Origin: Lewinellaceae bacterium
Lineage (GTDB): Bacteria; Bacteroidota; Bacteroidia; Chitinophagales; Saprospiraceae
Assembly: GCA_947459655.1 (NCBI GenBank)
Contig: CANHEE010000008.1
Coordinates: 1 to 46,511 of the forward strand
Direction: 5' to 3'
Length of the DNA: 46,511 nt
The position numbers were made by a program, and so were the translations under genes. Position 1 is the first letter of the stretch, and each line of letters starts with the position of its first letter. The notes under the pieces were generated by a model. It made no database searches. It saw only the letters and a program-made list of their open reading frames with translations, and was not told where the DNA came from. Shown piece after piece: positions 26,460 through 36,406 of this stretch.

Positions 26460-29006
26460 ATGTTTCGAAAAAATCTGCTTTCCGGTTTATTCCTATTATT
26501 GTCCTTTTTTTCCGTGCATGCACAGACAGTCAGGGGAACCGTAGTGCTAAAGGGTACAGGAGAAAAGTTGGATTTTGTAACCGTTTTTATTAAAAACACC
26601 GCCATCTCGACAGAAACTGCAGGGGATGGACGATATACCCTAAAGGTAAAACCCAACAGTAAACAGGTCATCGTTTTTCGAAGAGTTGGACTGGAGGAAT
26701 TGTCGCAGACTATTCCCCCTTTGGATGAAAACACCGAATACAAACTCGATGTAGCACTAAGTGAAAACAGCGCGACGGAAGACCTCATCGTTAGGGCACG
26801 CCGCATAGATGAGGCAGGTATGATCAGGGAAAAAGTTGGCAACCTGAAGTTGCTGCCCTCCGCATCTGGTAACTTTGAAAGTGTGCTACCTGCCATTGCA
26901 CTTGGTACAAATGCGGGTTCGGGGGGTGAGCTGAGCAGCCAGTACAACGTAAGGGGTGGAAATTACGATGAGAATCTGGTGTATGTCAATGATTTTGAAA
27001 TCTATCGTCCGCAACTGATTCGCGCAGGTCAACAGGAAGGACTTTCTTTTGCAAACATCAATCTTATTCGGGACCTCTCTTTTTCATCAGGAGGCTTTGA
27101 AGCCAGGTATGGAGACAAACTGTCATCCGTTCTGGACATCAAATATAAGCGCCCCGACTCACTGGCCTCTTCGATTGAGGGAAGCCTACTCGGTGGCTCT
27201 GCACACATCGAGGGCTCCAAAAAGCTTGACAGCACAGGCTATAGGCGCTTCCGCTACCTGATGGGAGCCAGATACAAAACCACGCGATACATACTCGGGT
27301 CACTCGACATCAAGGGCGAATATGTACCTGATTTTGCTGATATCCAGACCTACCTAACCTATGATGTTAACCGTAATTGGCAACTGGCATTTCTGGGCAA
27401 TTACAATGCTTCACAGTACAAATTCAGTCCCAATTCCAGACAGACTACCTTCGGCGGCATCATCACAGCGCTGCGCCTTTCGGCAGAATACCAAGGCGCC
27501 GAACGCGACAATTTTACTACCGGAATGGCCGGGATTTCGCTGACATACATCCCTGAAAAAAGAAAAAATCCACTCTATCTCAAGTTTTTAAGTTCAACAT
27601 TTGCCTCCAACGAAGTGGAGCGGATAGACATCATCGGCGATTATTCACTAGGTGAAATCAAAACAGACTTGGGGAGCGACAACTTCGGGGAGGTCGTCTC
27701 TGAGCTCGGGTCCGGAACGCAACAGACATTCGTCCGTAATAACCTCAACACCCGTGTCAGCAATATCGAGCACAAAGGTGGCTTGGAAATTCCGACTCAG
27801 AAAAGTCCTTCCGTAAGCGCTTCCAATTTTATCCAGTGGGGATTGAAATTCCAGAATGAATACATTAACGACCGGCTGAAAGAATGGGAGCGACTGGATT
27901 CTGCGCTCTATAGCCTCAACTATAGTGAAAAAGACTTGAGGGTTTACCAGTATTTCAGGTCTACCAATAGTCTTTCCAGCAACAGAATAAGTGGTTACCT
28001 TCAGAATACCTACACTTTTAAAAAGACGGACAGACACGAAGTTCAAATCAGCGCCGGACTCCGTGCGGTCTATTGGGGACTCAACAACGACTTCAACATC
28101 ACTCCACGAGTGCAACTATTGTACAGGCCACTGAGCTGGAAAAACGAAACCACTTTCAGATTATCCGGCGGATGGTACTACCAACCTCCTTTCTATCGTG
28201 AACTGAGAAATCTCCAAGGAGTTGTCAATCCAAATGTAATGGCACAAAAATCTGCTCACCTGGTGATGGGATTGTCGCGCGATTTCAAGGCCTTGAACAT
28301 TAAGACGCCTTTCCGTTTCATTATGGAAGCTTACTACAAGAAAATGTGGGATCTCGTTTCCTACGATATTGAAAATGTCAGAATACGCTACGCGGGAAAC
28401 AACAATGCCACGGGTTATGCCTATGGATTGGACTGCCGCATCAACGGAGAATTTGTTCCCGGTGCCGAGTCCTGGATAAATTTTTCCTTTCTGAAAACAA
28501 GAGAGCAATTGGACGGAGTACAGCATAAAATTAGGGATGCTGTTTTCAACAACAATACCGGTAAGTGGGAAATTAGCGACATCAATGTGGGCAATGTACC
28601 AAGACCATCAGACAGATTTTTCAACACATCCATATTTTTTCAGGACTACCTCAGACAAAGAAAAGACACCAAAGTTTTTGTCAACCTGACAGTAGGAACG
28701 GGACTACCCTATGGCATTCCCGGCGACAATATGGTTTACAGAAACACACTGCGTTTTAAACCCTATCACCGGATTGACATCGGTTTTTCCTATGCCCTTT
28801 TCAATCAGTTGAAAAGAGAAAAAAACCCACATCATATCCTCCGCTTTACAAAAAACACCTGGCTGAGTGCCGAAATTTTCAATCTGATGGAAGTAGCCAA
28901 TGTGGCCAATGTAAGCTGGATAAAAACTGCTTTCAGACAGCAATACGCAGTACCCAATTACCTGACGTCAAGAAGAATCAACCTCAGACTGCGGATGGAG
29001 TTCTGA
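26460..29006 (+). CDS. TonB-dependent receptor (carboxypeptidase-like N-domain)
   Basis: The ATG at 26460 is chosen because it starts a signal peptide (MFRKNLLSGLFLLLSFFSVHAQ), giving 848 residues; an in-frame TTG at 26289 would add an unlikely leader. Residues about 22-110 are a CarboxypepD_reg-like domain (TVRGTVVLKGTGEKLDFVTV). Residues about 125-240 are the plug (SSQYNVRGGNYDENLVYVND). The rest is a TonB-dependent barrel ending in a terminal Phe (LRLRMEF). Transport of a siderophore, vitamin, glycan or peptide is possible; the ligand cannot be inferred. It is not SusC-like, because no SusD partner follows. It is 194 bp downstream of the histidine kinase and converges on the second adhesin, with only 24 bp between them. 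Confidence 0.88.
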   Translation: MFRKNLLSGLFLLLSFFSVHAQTVRGTVVLKGTGEKLDFVTVFIKNTAISTETAGDGRYTLKVKPNSKQVIVFRRVGLEELSQTIPPLDENTEYKLDVALSENSATEDLIVRARRIDEAGMIREKVGNLKLLPSASGNFESVLPAIALGTNAGSGGELSSQYNVRGGNYDENLVYVNDFEIYRPQLIRAGQQEGLSFANINLIRDLSFSSGGFEARYGDKLSSVLDIKYKRPDSLASSIEGSLLGGSAHIEGSKKLDSTGYRRFRYLMGARYKTTRYILGSLDIKGEYVPDFADIQTYLTYDVNRNWQLAFLGNYNASQYKFSPNSRQTTFGGIITALRLSAEYQGAERDNFTTGMAGISLTYIPEKRKNPLYLKFLSSTFASNEVERIDIIGDYSLGEIKTDLGSDNFGEVVSELGSGTQQTFVRNNLNTRVSNIEHKGGLEIPTQKSPSVSASNFIQWGLKFQNEYINDRLKEWERLDSALYSLNYSEKDLRVYQYFRSTNSLSSNRISGYLQNTYTFKKTDRHEVQISAGLRAVYWGLNNDFNITPRVQLLYRPLSWKNETTFRLSGGWYYQPPFYRELRNLQGVVNPNVMAQKSAHLVMGLSRDFKALNIKTPFRFIMEAYYKKMWDLVSYDIENVRIRYAGNNNATGYAYGLDCRINGEFVPGAESWINFSFLKTREQLDGVQHKIRDAVFNNNTGKWEISDINVGNVPRPSDRFFNTSIFFQDYLRQRKDTKVFVNLTVGTGLPYGIPGDNMVYRNTLRFKPYHRIDIGFSYALFNQLKREKNPHHILRFTKNTWLSAEIFNLMEVANVANVSWIKTAFRQQYAVPNYLTSRRINLRLRMEF

Positions 29007-29030
29007 GAACCTTCCAAGAGGAAAGAAAAA

Positions 29031-32000
29031 CTACCTCAGGATAGTAATATCTCCCCTGTATGAAAGCCCATCAGGCAGATTCAGATCAAGCAGATAGTAG
29101 TAGGTGCCTTCAGGCAGGTCCTTACCATCACCATTTGTACCACCCCAATTGTTTGTATAGGGTTGGCCCGACTTGTAAACAAGATCACCCCAACGATTGA
29201 ATACCAGCAACTGTGCATTTTTAAACCGCTCAGGCTGATAGTCAATTGCATCAATCATAAACACATCGTTTTTACCATCGCCATTCGGCGTTATGGTATT
29301 TGGAATCTGGATGTCCTGACAGAAATTGGGATCCCTCGCTACAGTGATACGAACCACAGCTGTATCGCATTTTGAGGGACAGATTTCACTGCAAATGCGG
29401 TATTGAAACTCCTGAATTCCGTTGTAGCATGGCCTCGGTAGATAGGCAAGCACACCCTTTGCAGATCCGGTCTCCAATCTGCCCAAAGCAGGTGACTTCA
29501 GTACCTCAATTTTCCAGTCACGAGAAGCTTTAACATTGTCATTAATCATAACGGTCAGCGGAAATGCAGCCCCGTTGTTTGCAAACGAAAAATCATCATT
29601 CACCGCAACGGGTGTTCTCTCTGAAAAAATTTCAATGGTATCAGTCGAAAAATCAGGACAACCTTTGGCGGACAATTTCCACACAAAACGATTTCGTCCA
29701 GGATAAAGCGAATCCACTGTTGTCACATTGCTGTTCACATCAGTTATTGAGGCTCCATCGAGACTGTTCCAAACACCTTTGACGGGCCCCGAGATCGTGC
29801 CTTGCAGAGTAAATCCAGTGCTGTTGCAAAGCAAAGTGTCATTTCCTGCAAATCCTTTTTCGGGAAAGACAAATTTTATCTGATGCGATACACTGTCTGT
29901 ACAACCATTGGAGGCACTCTGAACTTTTAGAAAATAGGTCCCCGCTGTTGTCACAGATGCATTTGAAAGCACTGAACTCGAGGAAAATTTACCATCTGGT
30001 GTAGTCCATTTAAAAACATCTGCCCGGAGGGAGCCCATACCGAAAAGAGTAACAGAATCTGCTCCGCAGGTAATTTCTTTCAACCCGATAATTTTTGCGG
30101 TCGGCCGAAGAAAATCCTCCCTGATATTCAAAGAATCAATAGTGCTGCAATTTGTCCTCCTATCTGTGACCCTCAGGTAATATGTTCCTGCTCCTGAAAC
30201 CAGCGGATTAAGCGTTTTGGCGCCGGAATTAATGGCACCGTTTCCCGTAGACCAGTTCACTTCAAAATCAGGACCTGCAGGTGCGATGCCGTTCAGTTTC
30301 ACCTGTGGATGATAACAGTTGAGCAGGGAATCATTTCCCGCATTTACCCCCTGTGGATAGTTTGGCTGAAAAACGCTTACGGTAGCCTTTGATGCACAAA
30401 AACTTCTCGTATTGAAAACACTGAGTACATAGGTTCCTGCGCGATCGACAACAGGAGAAGAAGTAGCAGAACCACTGATAATTCTTCCCGAACTGCCTGC
30501 CGGAACTTCCCAGCTGAATCGCACATTTGGACCCGTTGTTGAAGATTTTCCGTCAAGGATGGCAGGTCTGCCGTCGCAATTTAATCTCACAGGACTGACT
30601 ACTACTGCCGATACTGTGTCTTTGCTAACATCGTATACAACTACAGTATCCACAGCGACACAGGAAAGGGCATTTGTCACCACAAGTACATATGTTCCCG
30701 CCTTTCTTACTGTTGCACGAACACCAGTATCATCAGTTATCGCATTGTTTTGAACGGAGGTCCATTTGTACGAAACCCCTGCACCTTTGGAAGAGTTGGA
30801 GGCATCCAGAAAAACGAATGAATTTTTGCAATTGATGGTGTCCTGTACCACAGCTTTGGCAAAAGGAGTATTGGCATCGCTGACGACATCCGTTTTTGAT
30901 ACTGCCGCACAGCCATTTTGTGTCAGCGTGACGGTAAGTATGTATAAACCCTTTCCCACAACGAGCGGGTCACATTGGGTAAAATTACTGACAACTTTTC
31001 CGCCGTTCGGCGAGGACCATCTGAAAATCGTCCCGACAGATGTGGATTTGCAACCATCCAGTGTAACTGGTGCTGTAAAATTACAAGGCACAAGAATCTC
31101 AGGGCCGGCATTGGCAACTGGTGCACCAGAAGGCGCAGTAATAATTACCCTGCTGGTATCACTGCAACCATTGCGCAGATCGGTGACCATCAATGCATAC
31201 GGATAGGCACTTAACGCCTTTGCTGTAAGCAGTGTATCGGGACCATCAATCACGCCATTTTCAGATATCCATCTGTAGCGGTAAAAAGGTCCCACGGAAG
31301 AACCGGTACCATCCAAAGCAACGAATGAGCCGGGGCTGCATTCCAATTGACCGGTAGCAGTAGCTCTAACAATTGGTTTGGCAAGATCGCCCGCAAGGTC
31401 AAAAGTGAGGACTAGGAGATTTGGTTTGGGCGCATTGTCTGTTACGGTACAATAATAAATACCGGTTGACAGGTTTCGGGCCTGCTCATTGGTACTGTTG
31501 CCCGCAGCTGCACTCCATTGGTATTTGTAGGGTGGAATGCCTCCATTGATATTAAGGGTTACCATCCCTCCGAATGGCAGTTTACAGTTTGGCTGCACAA
31601 TCAATGCGTTTGATAGCTTGATTCTGCTTTCTACGAGAATCGGACAATTGTCGGCAGTCGCATAGACACCAATATCAAATCCCTGTGATGCCTTGCTGAA
31701 GGCTTCCGCAGGAACAGGAATCGGTGACAATACAATTCCCTGACTCAACCCAACAACACCTTTAGACCTTAGACAAAGCTCAAAAATGACTGTACTGTCT
31801 TTCAGACTTGTATAGTTTATGCTTTCAAACAGAAAAGCGAAAAAACCATTGGCAGTATCAGGATTAAAAGTCCAAATGACATTATTCACGCCCGTTGGCG
31901 GAGTAAGGTTACTGTATTTTAGGTAATCAAACAAGGCAGGATCCCATGAGAGGGTTCCTTTTAGTCCACCGATGCTGTCAAAATCTGCGACATGTACCGG

Positions 32001-33017
32001 AATGCATATTTCATCACCGGCTTTCAGTTGTCTGGTCTTATTTTCATCGCAGAACCACAATTTTACCGGATCTATTTTGGCAGGTATCTGTACGCAACCT
32101 GCGTTGAAAATCAGCCCGACATTCTGACCATTGGATTTGTCCGTGACAATACTTGCTGTCCGAGGTCCCTGCTGAATACAGGTCAGTTCGCCCTCATCAC
32201 CCTTTACATTCAGGCAAATAGTAAAAAGCACCGTGCTATCAGGAATGGAAAGGCTGGAGACAGCAGAAAGATCTGCAGTCCAGTTGATTTGCAATATTCC
32301 TGCATTGACATTTACAGTATAAAATGGCGTGGCGGAACCCTGCGGAGCAAACTGCAGATTAAAATTGCTGAGTTTAACAAAAGTGAGTGAATTGATGTCC
32401 CAGTTCAGATCCAATGCAAATTTTTTAGTTTGTATAAAATCAAAAACCCTGATGGGAAGGCAAATCTCTGTTCCTTTTTTTGCCCTACCCTTATCAACAT
32501 TTAACCTGACAGGTCTGAGCGCTGAGTTTACGATGGCAACTTTATTGCAATCACGGTATTTGAAAGGCAGCAAATCGTTAGCAATATTTGTAAATTCGGT
32601 ATTTATGCCGGTTTCCTGAAATCTGAGGCAGTCAAAATCATTGACCTGCCCTTTGATCCGGAAGCAGATGCTGAAAGCAGTGACATCATCCGGCAAAGTC
32701 TGTCCGGTTGGTGCATCGTACAAAAACCGCAATGTGCCGGTAGCATTGTTAGCGAAAAAATTGTTCGTCTGACTTATTCCGGGTAGAAATCCTTTCTGAA
32801 TTTTAACAAATTCCAGTTTGGATGGCGTAAAACCAAGCGTCCACTGCGCACTCTGAATATCCTTAAAATTTTTGAAGGAGACAGCAACACATACCGTGTC
32901 GCCGGGAGAGCCTGTAATGGCAGAAAGATTGATAAAAACCGTATCTGTCTGCGATGTAGCACGCTCTGAGCAAAACATCGTCAAACAAATGGTCAAAAAC
33001 AAAAGTAATTTTTTCAT
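29031..33017 (-). CDS. Cohesin-like/PKD-repeat adhesin, T9SS type B cargo
   Basis: A 1328-residue secreted protein with a signal peptide (1-22, cut after ATSQ). Three cohesin-like beta-sandwich domains come first (about 23-165, 170-312, 316-465), each with a GDTVCVAVSFKNF- or GDEICIPVHV-like strand and an SICF-type strand. Next is one SprB-like repeat (about 470-545) and seven PKD/Ig-like repeats of about 80 residues with conserved Cys (about 545-1125). A cadherin/VCBS-like module follows (about 1130-1230, with AVNDDFSF). The type B sorting domain ends the protein (about 1235-1328: TPNGDGKNDVFMID, LLVFNRWGDLVYKSG, LPEGTYYYLLDL). It should be surface-exposed through T9SS. The PorP/SprF gene directly upstream on the same strand is the likely export partner. 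Confidence 0.9.
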   Translation of the reverse strand: MKKLLLFLTICLTMFCSERATSQTDTVFINLSAITGSPGDTVCVAVSFKNFKDIQSAQWTLGFTPSKLEFVKIQKGFLPGISQTNNFFANNATGTLRFLYDAPTGQTLPDDVTAFSICFRIKGQVNDFDCLRFQETGINTEFTNIANDLLPFKYRDCNKVAIVNSALRPVRLNVDKGRAKKGTEICLPIRVFDFIQTKKFALDLNWDINSLTFVKLSNFNLQFAPQGSATPFYTVNVNAGILQINWTADLSAVSSLSIPDSTVLFTICLNVKGDEGELTCIQQGPRTASIVTDKSNGQNVGLIFNAGCVQIPAKIDPVKLWFCDENKTRQLKAGDEICIPVHVADFDSIGGLKGTLSWDPALFDYLKYSNLTPPTGVNNVIWTFNPDTANGFFAFLFESINYTSLKDSTVIFELCLRSKGVVGLSQGIVLSPIPVPAEAFSKASQGFDIGVYATADNCPILVESRIKLSNALIVQPNCKLPFGGMVTLNINGGIPPYKYQWSAAAGNSTNEQARNLSTGIYYCTVTDNAPKPNLLVLTFDLAGDLAKPIVRATATGQLECSPGSFVALDGTGSSVGPFYRYRWISENGVIDGPDTLLTAKALSAYPYALMVTDLRNGCSDTSRVIITAPSGAPVANAGPEILVPCNFTAPVTLDGCKSTSVGTIFRWSSPNGGKVVSNFTQCDPLVVGKGLYILTVTLTQNGCAAVSKTDVVSDANTPFAKAVVQDTINCKNSFVFLDASNSSKGAGVSYKWTSVQNNAITDDTGVRATVRKAGTYVLVVTNALSCVAVDTVVVYDVSKDTVSAVVVSPVRLNCDGRPAILDGKSSTTGPNVRFSWEVPAGSSGRIISGSATSSPVVDRAGTYVLSVFNTRSFCASKATVSVFQPNYPQGVNAGNDSLLNCYHPQVKLNGIAPAGPDFEVNWSTGNGAINSGAKTLNPLVSGAGTYYLRVTDRRTNCSTIDSLNIREDFLRPTAKIIGLKEITCGADSVTLFGMGSLRADVFKWTTPDGKFSSSSVLSNASVTTAGTYFLKVQSASNGCTDSVSHQIKFVFPEKGFAGNDTLLCNSTGFTLQGTISGPVKGVWNSLDGASITDVNSNVTTVDSLYPGRNRFVWKLSAKGCPDFSTDTIEIFSERTPVAVNDDFSFANNGAAFPLTVMINDNVKASRDWKIEVLKSPALGRLETGSAKGVLAYLPRPCYNGIQEFQYRICSEICPSKCDTAVVRITVARDPNFCQDIQIPNTITPNGDGKNDVFMIDAIDYQPERFKNAQLLVFNRWGDLVYKSGQPYTNNWGGTNGDGKDLPEGTYYYLLDLNLPDGLSYRGDITILR

Positions 33018-33101
33018 TGTCAGTTTTATATCTGAATGGATTTTCGTCCTGATAGGAACAATTTCCGGAAATTAAAAGAAAATAAAAGCTTACACAAAAT
33101 C

Positions 33102-34064
33102 CTATCTGCCACCAAAAGAGTAACTCACGCTGAATTCGTGCGTAGATCCGGCAAACGGTCCTATTCTGCTGAACGAATAATCAAAGCCATAACCCAGCCG
33201 AAGCAAACCATCCATTCCGGAATCAAAATTGAAGCCGGTTTCCGCGTGAAAATTCCCTCCGCTGGAGGCGCCAAGACCAATCCACAAGGCCTGAATAAGC
33301 TGATACCTTAGATTTAAATCCACATTTACAGGGGTGTTGGGGACATATTTTAACCAAAGCGAGGTCTGTATAAATTTTTCCCTATCCTCAATAGAATGAA
33401 GCCAGCTGAATTGCCCGTAATAATGCTGAATCCTGCGTACAGAAAAAGTCTGGTCATCATTTCTGAACCGCAGATTCAATCCCATTAGTTGCGGAACCGA
33501 AAGTCCTCCCGAAAGCATATCGTCATCAAAGAATCCCGGTACAGAGATTTTTTTCCAGCAGAAAACGCCCATTCCGATATCGGGATAAAGCTGTGTTCTT
33601 CTTCCTGCAGCCAAAAAGTCATCTGCGTCGCGGACTTTTATTTTGTCGGTATCAAGGTGGTATGAAACGAGTCCTCCACTAAAAGCTGCAGAAAAACCGC
33701 CCTCCTCTGCATCATCGCTGAACGCGGCTCCGAATTTGCCGTAAATGCCCGTCATTCCAAGCGGACCGGTAACATCCCTAATTGCAGAGGCTCCGTACAT
33801 GGGAGAAAAAGCGTTCCCGCTATAGGCATCAATGTGCTCGTAACGCAGCACTTGGGTTTCAGGAGCATTGTCAATACCCGTCCACTGCTTGCGGTATGAT
33901 GCACCTGCTGCAGTAGTCAGATTGTATATCAGAAAATCGGAAGAAGGAGCCGCTGGATTGATGACGCCCAGATTATCCCTGTATTGGGTGAACAGAGGCA
34001 GCTGTTGCGCACCGGCAAAATATGTTACAAATATTAACGCAGTAAGCAGCGCTGACTTAGTCAT
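33102..34064 (-). CDS. PorP/SprF family T9SS membrane protein
   Basis: A 320-residue protein with a signal peptide (MTKSALLTALIFVTYFAGAQ). The family opening follows: LFTQYRDNLGVINPAAPSS, then ASYRKQWTGIDNAPETQVL. The rest is beta-rich and ends in HEFSVSYSFGGR, a typical barrel end. It is the second PorP/SprF homologue in the window and lies 84 bp upstream of the second giant type B adhesin on the same strand, so the two are likely co-transcribed. The order is partner then cargo here, the reverse of the first pair. The 289-bp gap on its upstream side holds a bidirectional terminator hairpin. Confidence 0.92.
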   Translation of the reverse strand: MTKSALLTALIFVTYFAGAQQLPLFTQYRDNLGVINPAAPSSDFLIYNLTTAAGASYRKQWTGIDNAPETQVLRYEHIDAYSGNAFSPMYGASAIRDVTGPLGMTGIYGKFGAAFSDDAEEGGFSAAFSGGLVSYHLDTDKIKVRDADDFLAAGRRTQLYPDIGMGVFCWKKISVPGFFDDDMLSGGLSVPQLMGLNLRFRNDDQTFSVRRIQHYYGQFSWLHSIEDREKFIQTSLWLKYVPNTPVNVDLNLRYQLIQALWIGLGASSGGNFHAETGFNFDSGMDGLLRLGYGFDYSFSRIGPFAGSTHEFSVSYSFGGR

Positions 34065-34219
34065 GGTATTATTGGTTTATATGATTATCCATAAAGGTAG
34101 AAGGTATTGAATTCAGACCACTATTTCACTTTTGGGAAACGCTGGGTTTGCACAAAATTCTTGAAAAATGTATCCCAATTGATATTACTGTACCAATGTC
34201 AATATTCAGGGTGTTTACG

Positions 34220-34261
34220 AAAAAAAATTGCCAGCAGATGTGAATCTCCTGACAATTTTTT
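34220..34261. terminator. Bidirectional intrinsic terminator
   Basis: An A-rich run leads into TTGCCAGCAGA, a 6-nt loop, and TCTCCTGACAA followed by TTTTTT. The 11-bp stem has two mismatches. T tracts follow the stem on both strands. It is about 90 nt after the LamG cargo gene stop at 34354 on the minus strand. Confidence 0.75.
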
Positions 34262-34353
34262 AAATAATAACTATTTAACATATATCCTCCAGAAACACCC
34301 TTTTCAGAACGTTCTGCAATCACTAAAAGGCTAGCTCAGAGCATATTTGAGGT

Positions 34354-35595
34354 CTATAAAATTAATACAAAACTACCGATTTTATTTTTTTCAACACCTT
34401 GGCAATTGTACCGGATTCGGTAGAGGTATTCTCCCGGCATCGCCATCGTTCCATTCACTTTCCCATCCCACTGAACAAATGGATCACCTGTGGTAAAAAT
34501 TCTGCCACCCCATCTGTCCTGGATTTCAAATTCAATGAGATTTCCGATGGTGTATGGATTGCTTATTCCGAACAGCTCGTTGTTGTTGTCGTTGTTGGGT
34601 GTAAAGGCATTGGGCATATAAACCTCTCCACAGGGTTGGGTTTTAGGGTCAACCACTGTAATGCGAAGCGTATCATAAGCGGTGCATGACGAGATTGAGT
34701 CATTGAAACGCAGTACATAGTTGTAAATGCCGGCTTTTTCAGGTGTGATGGTAGTATTGCCCACACTGACATTGGCAACGCCTGATGAAGGCGACCAGTT
34801 GAACCGGTTAGAGCATACGCTCTGTACCTCTGTGGCCACTCCTTTGCCCAAGAACAACAATTGATCGTTGGTCTTGATGCGGTCAGGTCTGATGTACAAT
34901 TGTTTGACCTCATCTTCCTTTAGTGCAAAATTTTCGTAGAAACGGAATTCATCAATCAAGCCCCTGAACTGACCGCCTGGAATCGCAGGGTGACAGGCAC
35001 TTTTTCCAATGGAGACAATGCTCTTACTGGTCAGATTGACGCGTTGATTATCGGGACTATAGGCGGCACTTTTAATTTTACCATTGATAAACAAACGCTG
35101 GTAGTTAGATTCCCTTGTCAGTACTACGTGCTGCCAGCATACATCATCGTCGATTCTTCCTGTAAGGGTAATACTTCTCTTTTCATCCTTCATAAGTACG
35201 GTAACCAGCTGCGCGGAGGCGTTGTAAGAGATGGAAAAGACCCGATTTTTGGTACATGAATCGCGGTTACTGACCATTTCCCTGATCCCTGCAGAGCCAA
35301 ATGGTTTGAAATAAAAACTAATGGAAAAATTAGAGGTATTAAACTTGTACGAAATATCCACAAGATTAAGGTACTCATCACCGCTCAAGCGAATTGCAGA
35401 GCCATTTACACCACAGATACAGGAGGGTACTACCGGAGAAACCTGTGCCAATGCAAATTTGCCACTGCAATCGGTTTTGGGATTTTTACAGTCATCAAAA
35501 CAATAAAAGGCCGCCAGCTTGCTTTCCGCCGTTTGTCCCTGTGCGCCAATAGCGAAAAAAAACAGGGCGGAAATGATGAAAAACAATCGCTTCAT
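34354..35595 (-). CDS. LamG-domain protein, T9SS type B cargo
   Basis: A 413-residue secreted protein with a signal peptide (1-20, cut near GAQGQ). Residues about 28-225 are a LamG/concanavalin-like jelly roll: LAAFYCFDDC, NFSISFYFKPFG, WQHVVLTRESNYQRLFINGK, FRGLIDEFRFYENFALKEDEV. Such domains often bind glycans or proteins. A short Ig-like linker follows (about 240-320), then a type B sorting domain (about 325-413: PNAFTPNNDNNNELFGI, FEIQDRWGGRIF, MPGEYLYRIRY). It is small for type B cargo. No PorP/SprF gene is immediately next to it except the one 290 bp downstream at 33102, beyond a terminator. A surface lectin-like role is inferred. Confidence 0.88.
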   Translation of the reverse strand: MKRLFFIISALFFFAIGAQGQTAESKLAAFYCFDDCKNPKTDCSGKFALAQVSPVVPSCICGVNGSAIRLSGDEYLNLVDISYKFNTSNFSISFYFKPFGSAGIREMVSNRDSCTKNRVFSISYNASAQLVTVLMKDEKRSITLTGRIDDDVCWQHVVLTRESNYQRLFINGKIKSAAYSPDNQRVNLTSKSIVSIGKSACHPAIPGGQFRGLIDEFRFYENFALKEDEVKQLYIRPDRIKTNDQLLFLGKGVATEVQSVCSNRFNWSPSSGVANVSVGNTTITPEKAGIYNYVLRFNDSISSCTAYDTLRITVVDPKTQPCGEVYMPNAFTPNNDNNNELFGISNPYTIGNLIEFEIQDRWGGRIFTTGDPFVQWDGKVNGTMAMPGEYLYRIRYNCQGVEKNKIGSFVLIL

Positions 35596-35620
35596 AGATG
35601 ATTTGTATTGTGTAGTAAAC

Positions 35621-35629
35621 GCAAATCTA
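35621..35629 (-). promoter_or_regulatory. Likely -7 element of LamG cargo gene
   Basis: The minus strand reads TAGATTTGC, a full match to TAnnTTTG plus C, 26 nt before the start codon at 35595. It overlaps the last codon of the upstream glycosyltransferase gene. No clear -33 TTG is seen at the right distance. Confidence 0.45.
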
Positions 35630-36406
35630 CTGCAATTTCTTATTCCATCCGCCTATTTTTCTATATTTTAAATAAACCTCCCGTGCTGTAAGATGTGCAA
35701 TTATGAGGCCGTAGTAACCATCTAAAAATCCAAGCCGAAAAAAATAATCTCTAAGAAAACGCCAGGTGGGATTGATGAACTGCTTCAGGAAACCAGACTT
35801 TTTACCCGACTTCAAGGCCTCTGAAGCACCGAGCGAACTGTATTTTTCTGCCTGTCTGCGGTGCTGTTCAATGCTTGTATAACTAAAATGCAGCAGATTT
35901 CCCTGCAGATGTATAATTCGGGCATCTTCAGCCGGGTTGAAGGTCTCATGTACTTCAGTGAGTGTCCAATTGCCCTTTCTTCGGTCATACAAACGCATTT
36001 TAACATCGGGATACCATGCACCATGCCTGATCCACTTCCCGCAGTAATTGTTGAGGCGGTTCATGGTACAGACATCTGCTCTCGAATTCATTTTGAATTG
36101 CAATATGGATGTAACGAGTACATCATCGGGTCGTTCATCCGCATCTATGCTGAAGATCAGATCAAATGTCGCTTGTCCGGCACCAAAATTTTTTTGGGAA
36201 CCATAGCCTCCAAAAGCGTGCTCAATGAATCGGACACCTTTTTCTTCGCAGAACTTTCGGGTATGGTCTGTGGAGAAAGAATCTACAACGAGAATCTCAT
36301 CAGCAATTGCGCTGACAGAATCAATACAGGCTTTGATATGACTTTCCTCGTTGAAAGTAATGATGACAACAGAAAGCTGCTGTGGAATATTGGAGCCCGC
36401 CGACAT
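35627..36406 (-). CDS. Family 2 glycosyltransferase (WaaE/KdtX-like)
   Basis: A 259-residue GT-A enzyme. The start shows QLSVVIITFNEESHIKACID, and the nucleotide/metal-binding region reads FSIDADERPDD (about 88-98, DADE in place of DxD). Downstream motifs RLNNYCGKWIRHGAWYPD and RLYDRRKGNWT resemble the LPS-core branch transferases (WaaE/KdtX group). It would transfer a sugar from a nucleotide-sugar donor to LPS or a surface glycan; the exact donor is unknown. The start codon overlaps the stop of the upstream CxxC protein by one base (TGATG), so the genes are translationally coupled. The LamG cargo gene follows 31 bp downstream. Confidence 0.88.
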   Translation of the reverse strand: MSAGSNIPQQLSVVIITFNEESHIKACIDSVSAIADEILVVDSFSTDHTRKFCEEKGVRFIEHAFGGYGSQKNFGAGQATFDLIFSIDADERPDDVLVTSILQFKMNSRADVCTMNRLNNYCGKWIRHGAWYPDVKMRLYDRRKGNWTLTEVHETFNPAEDARIIHLQGNLLHFSYTSIEQHRRQAEKYSSLGASEALKSGKKSGFLKQFINPTWRFLRDYFFRLGFLDGYYGLIIAHLTAREVYLKYRKIGGWNKKLQ

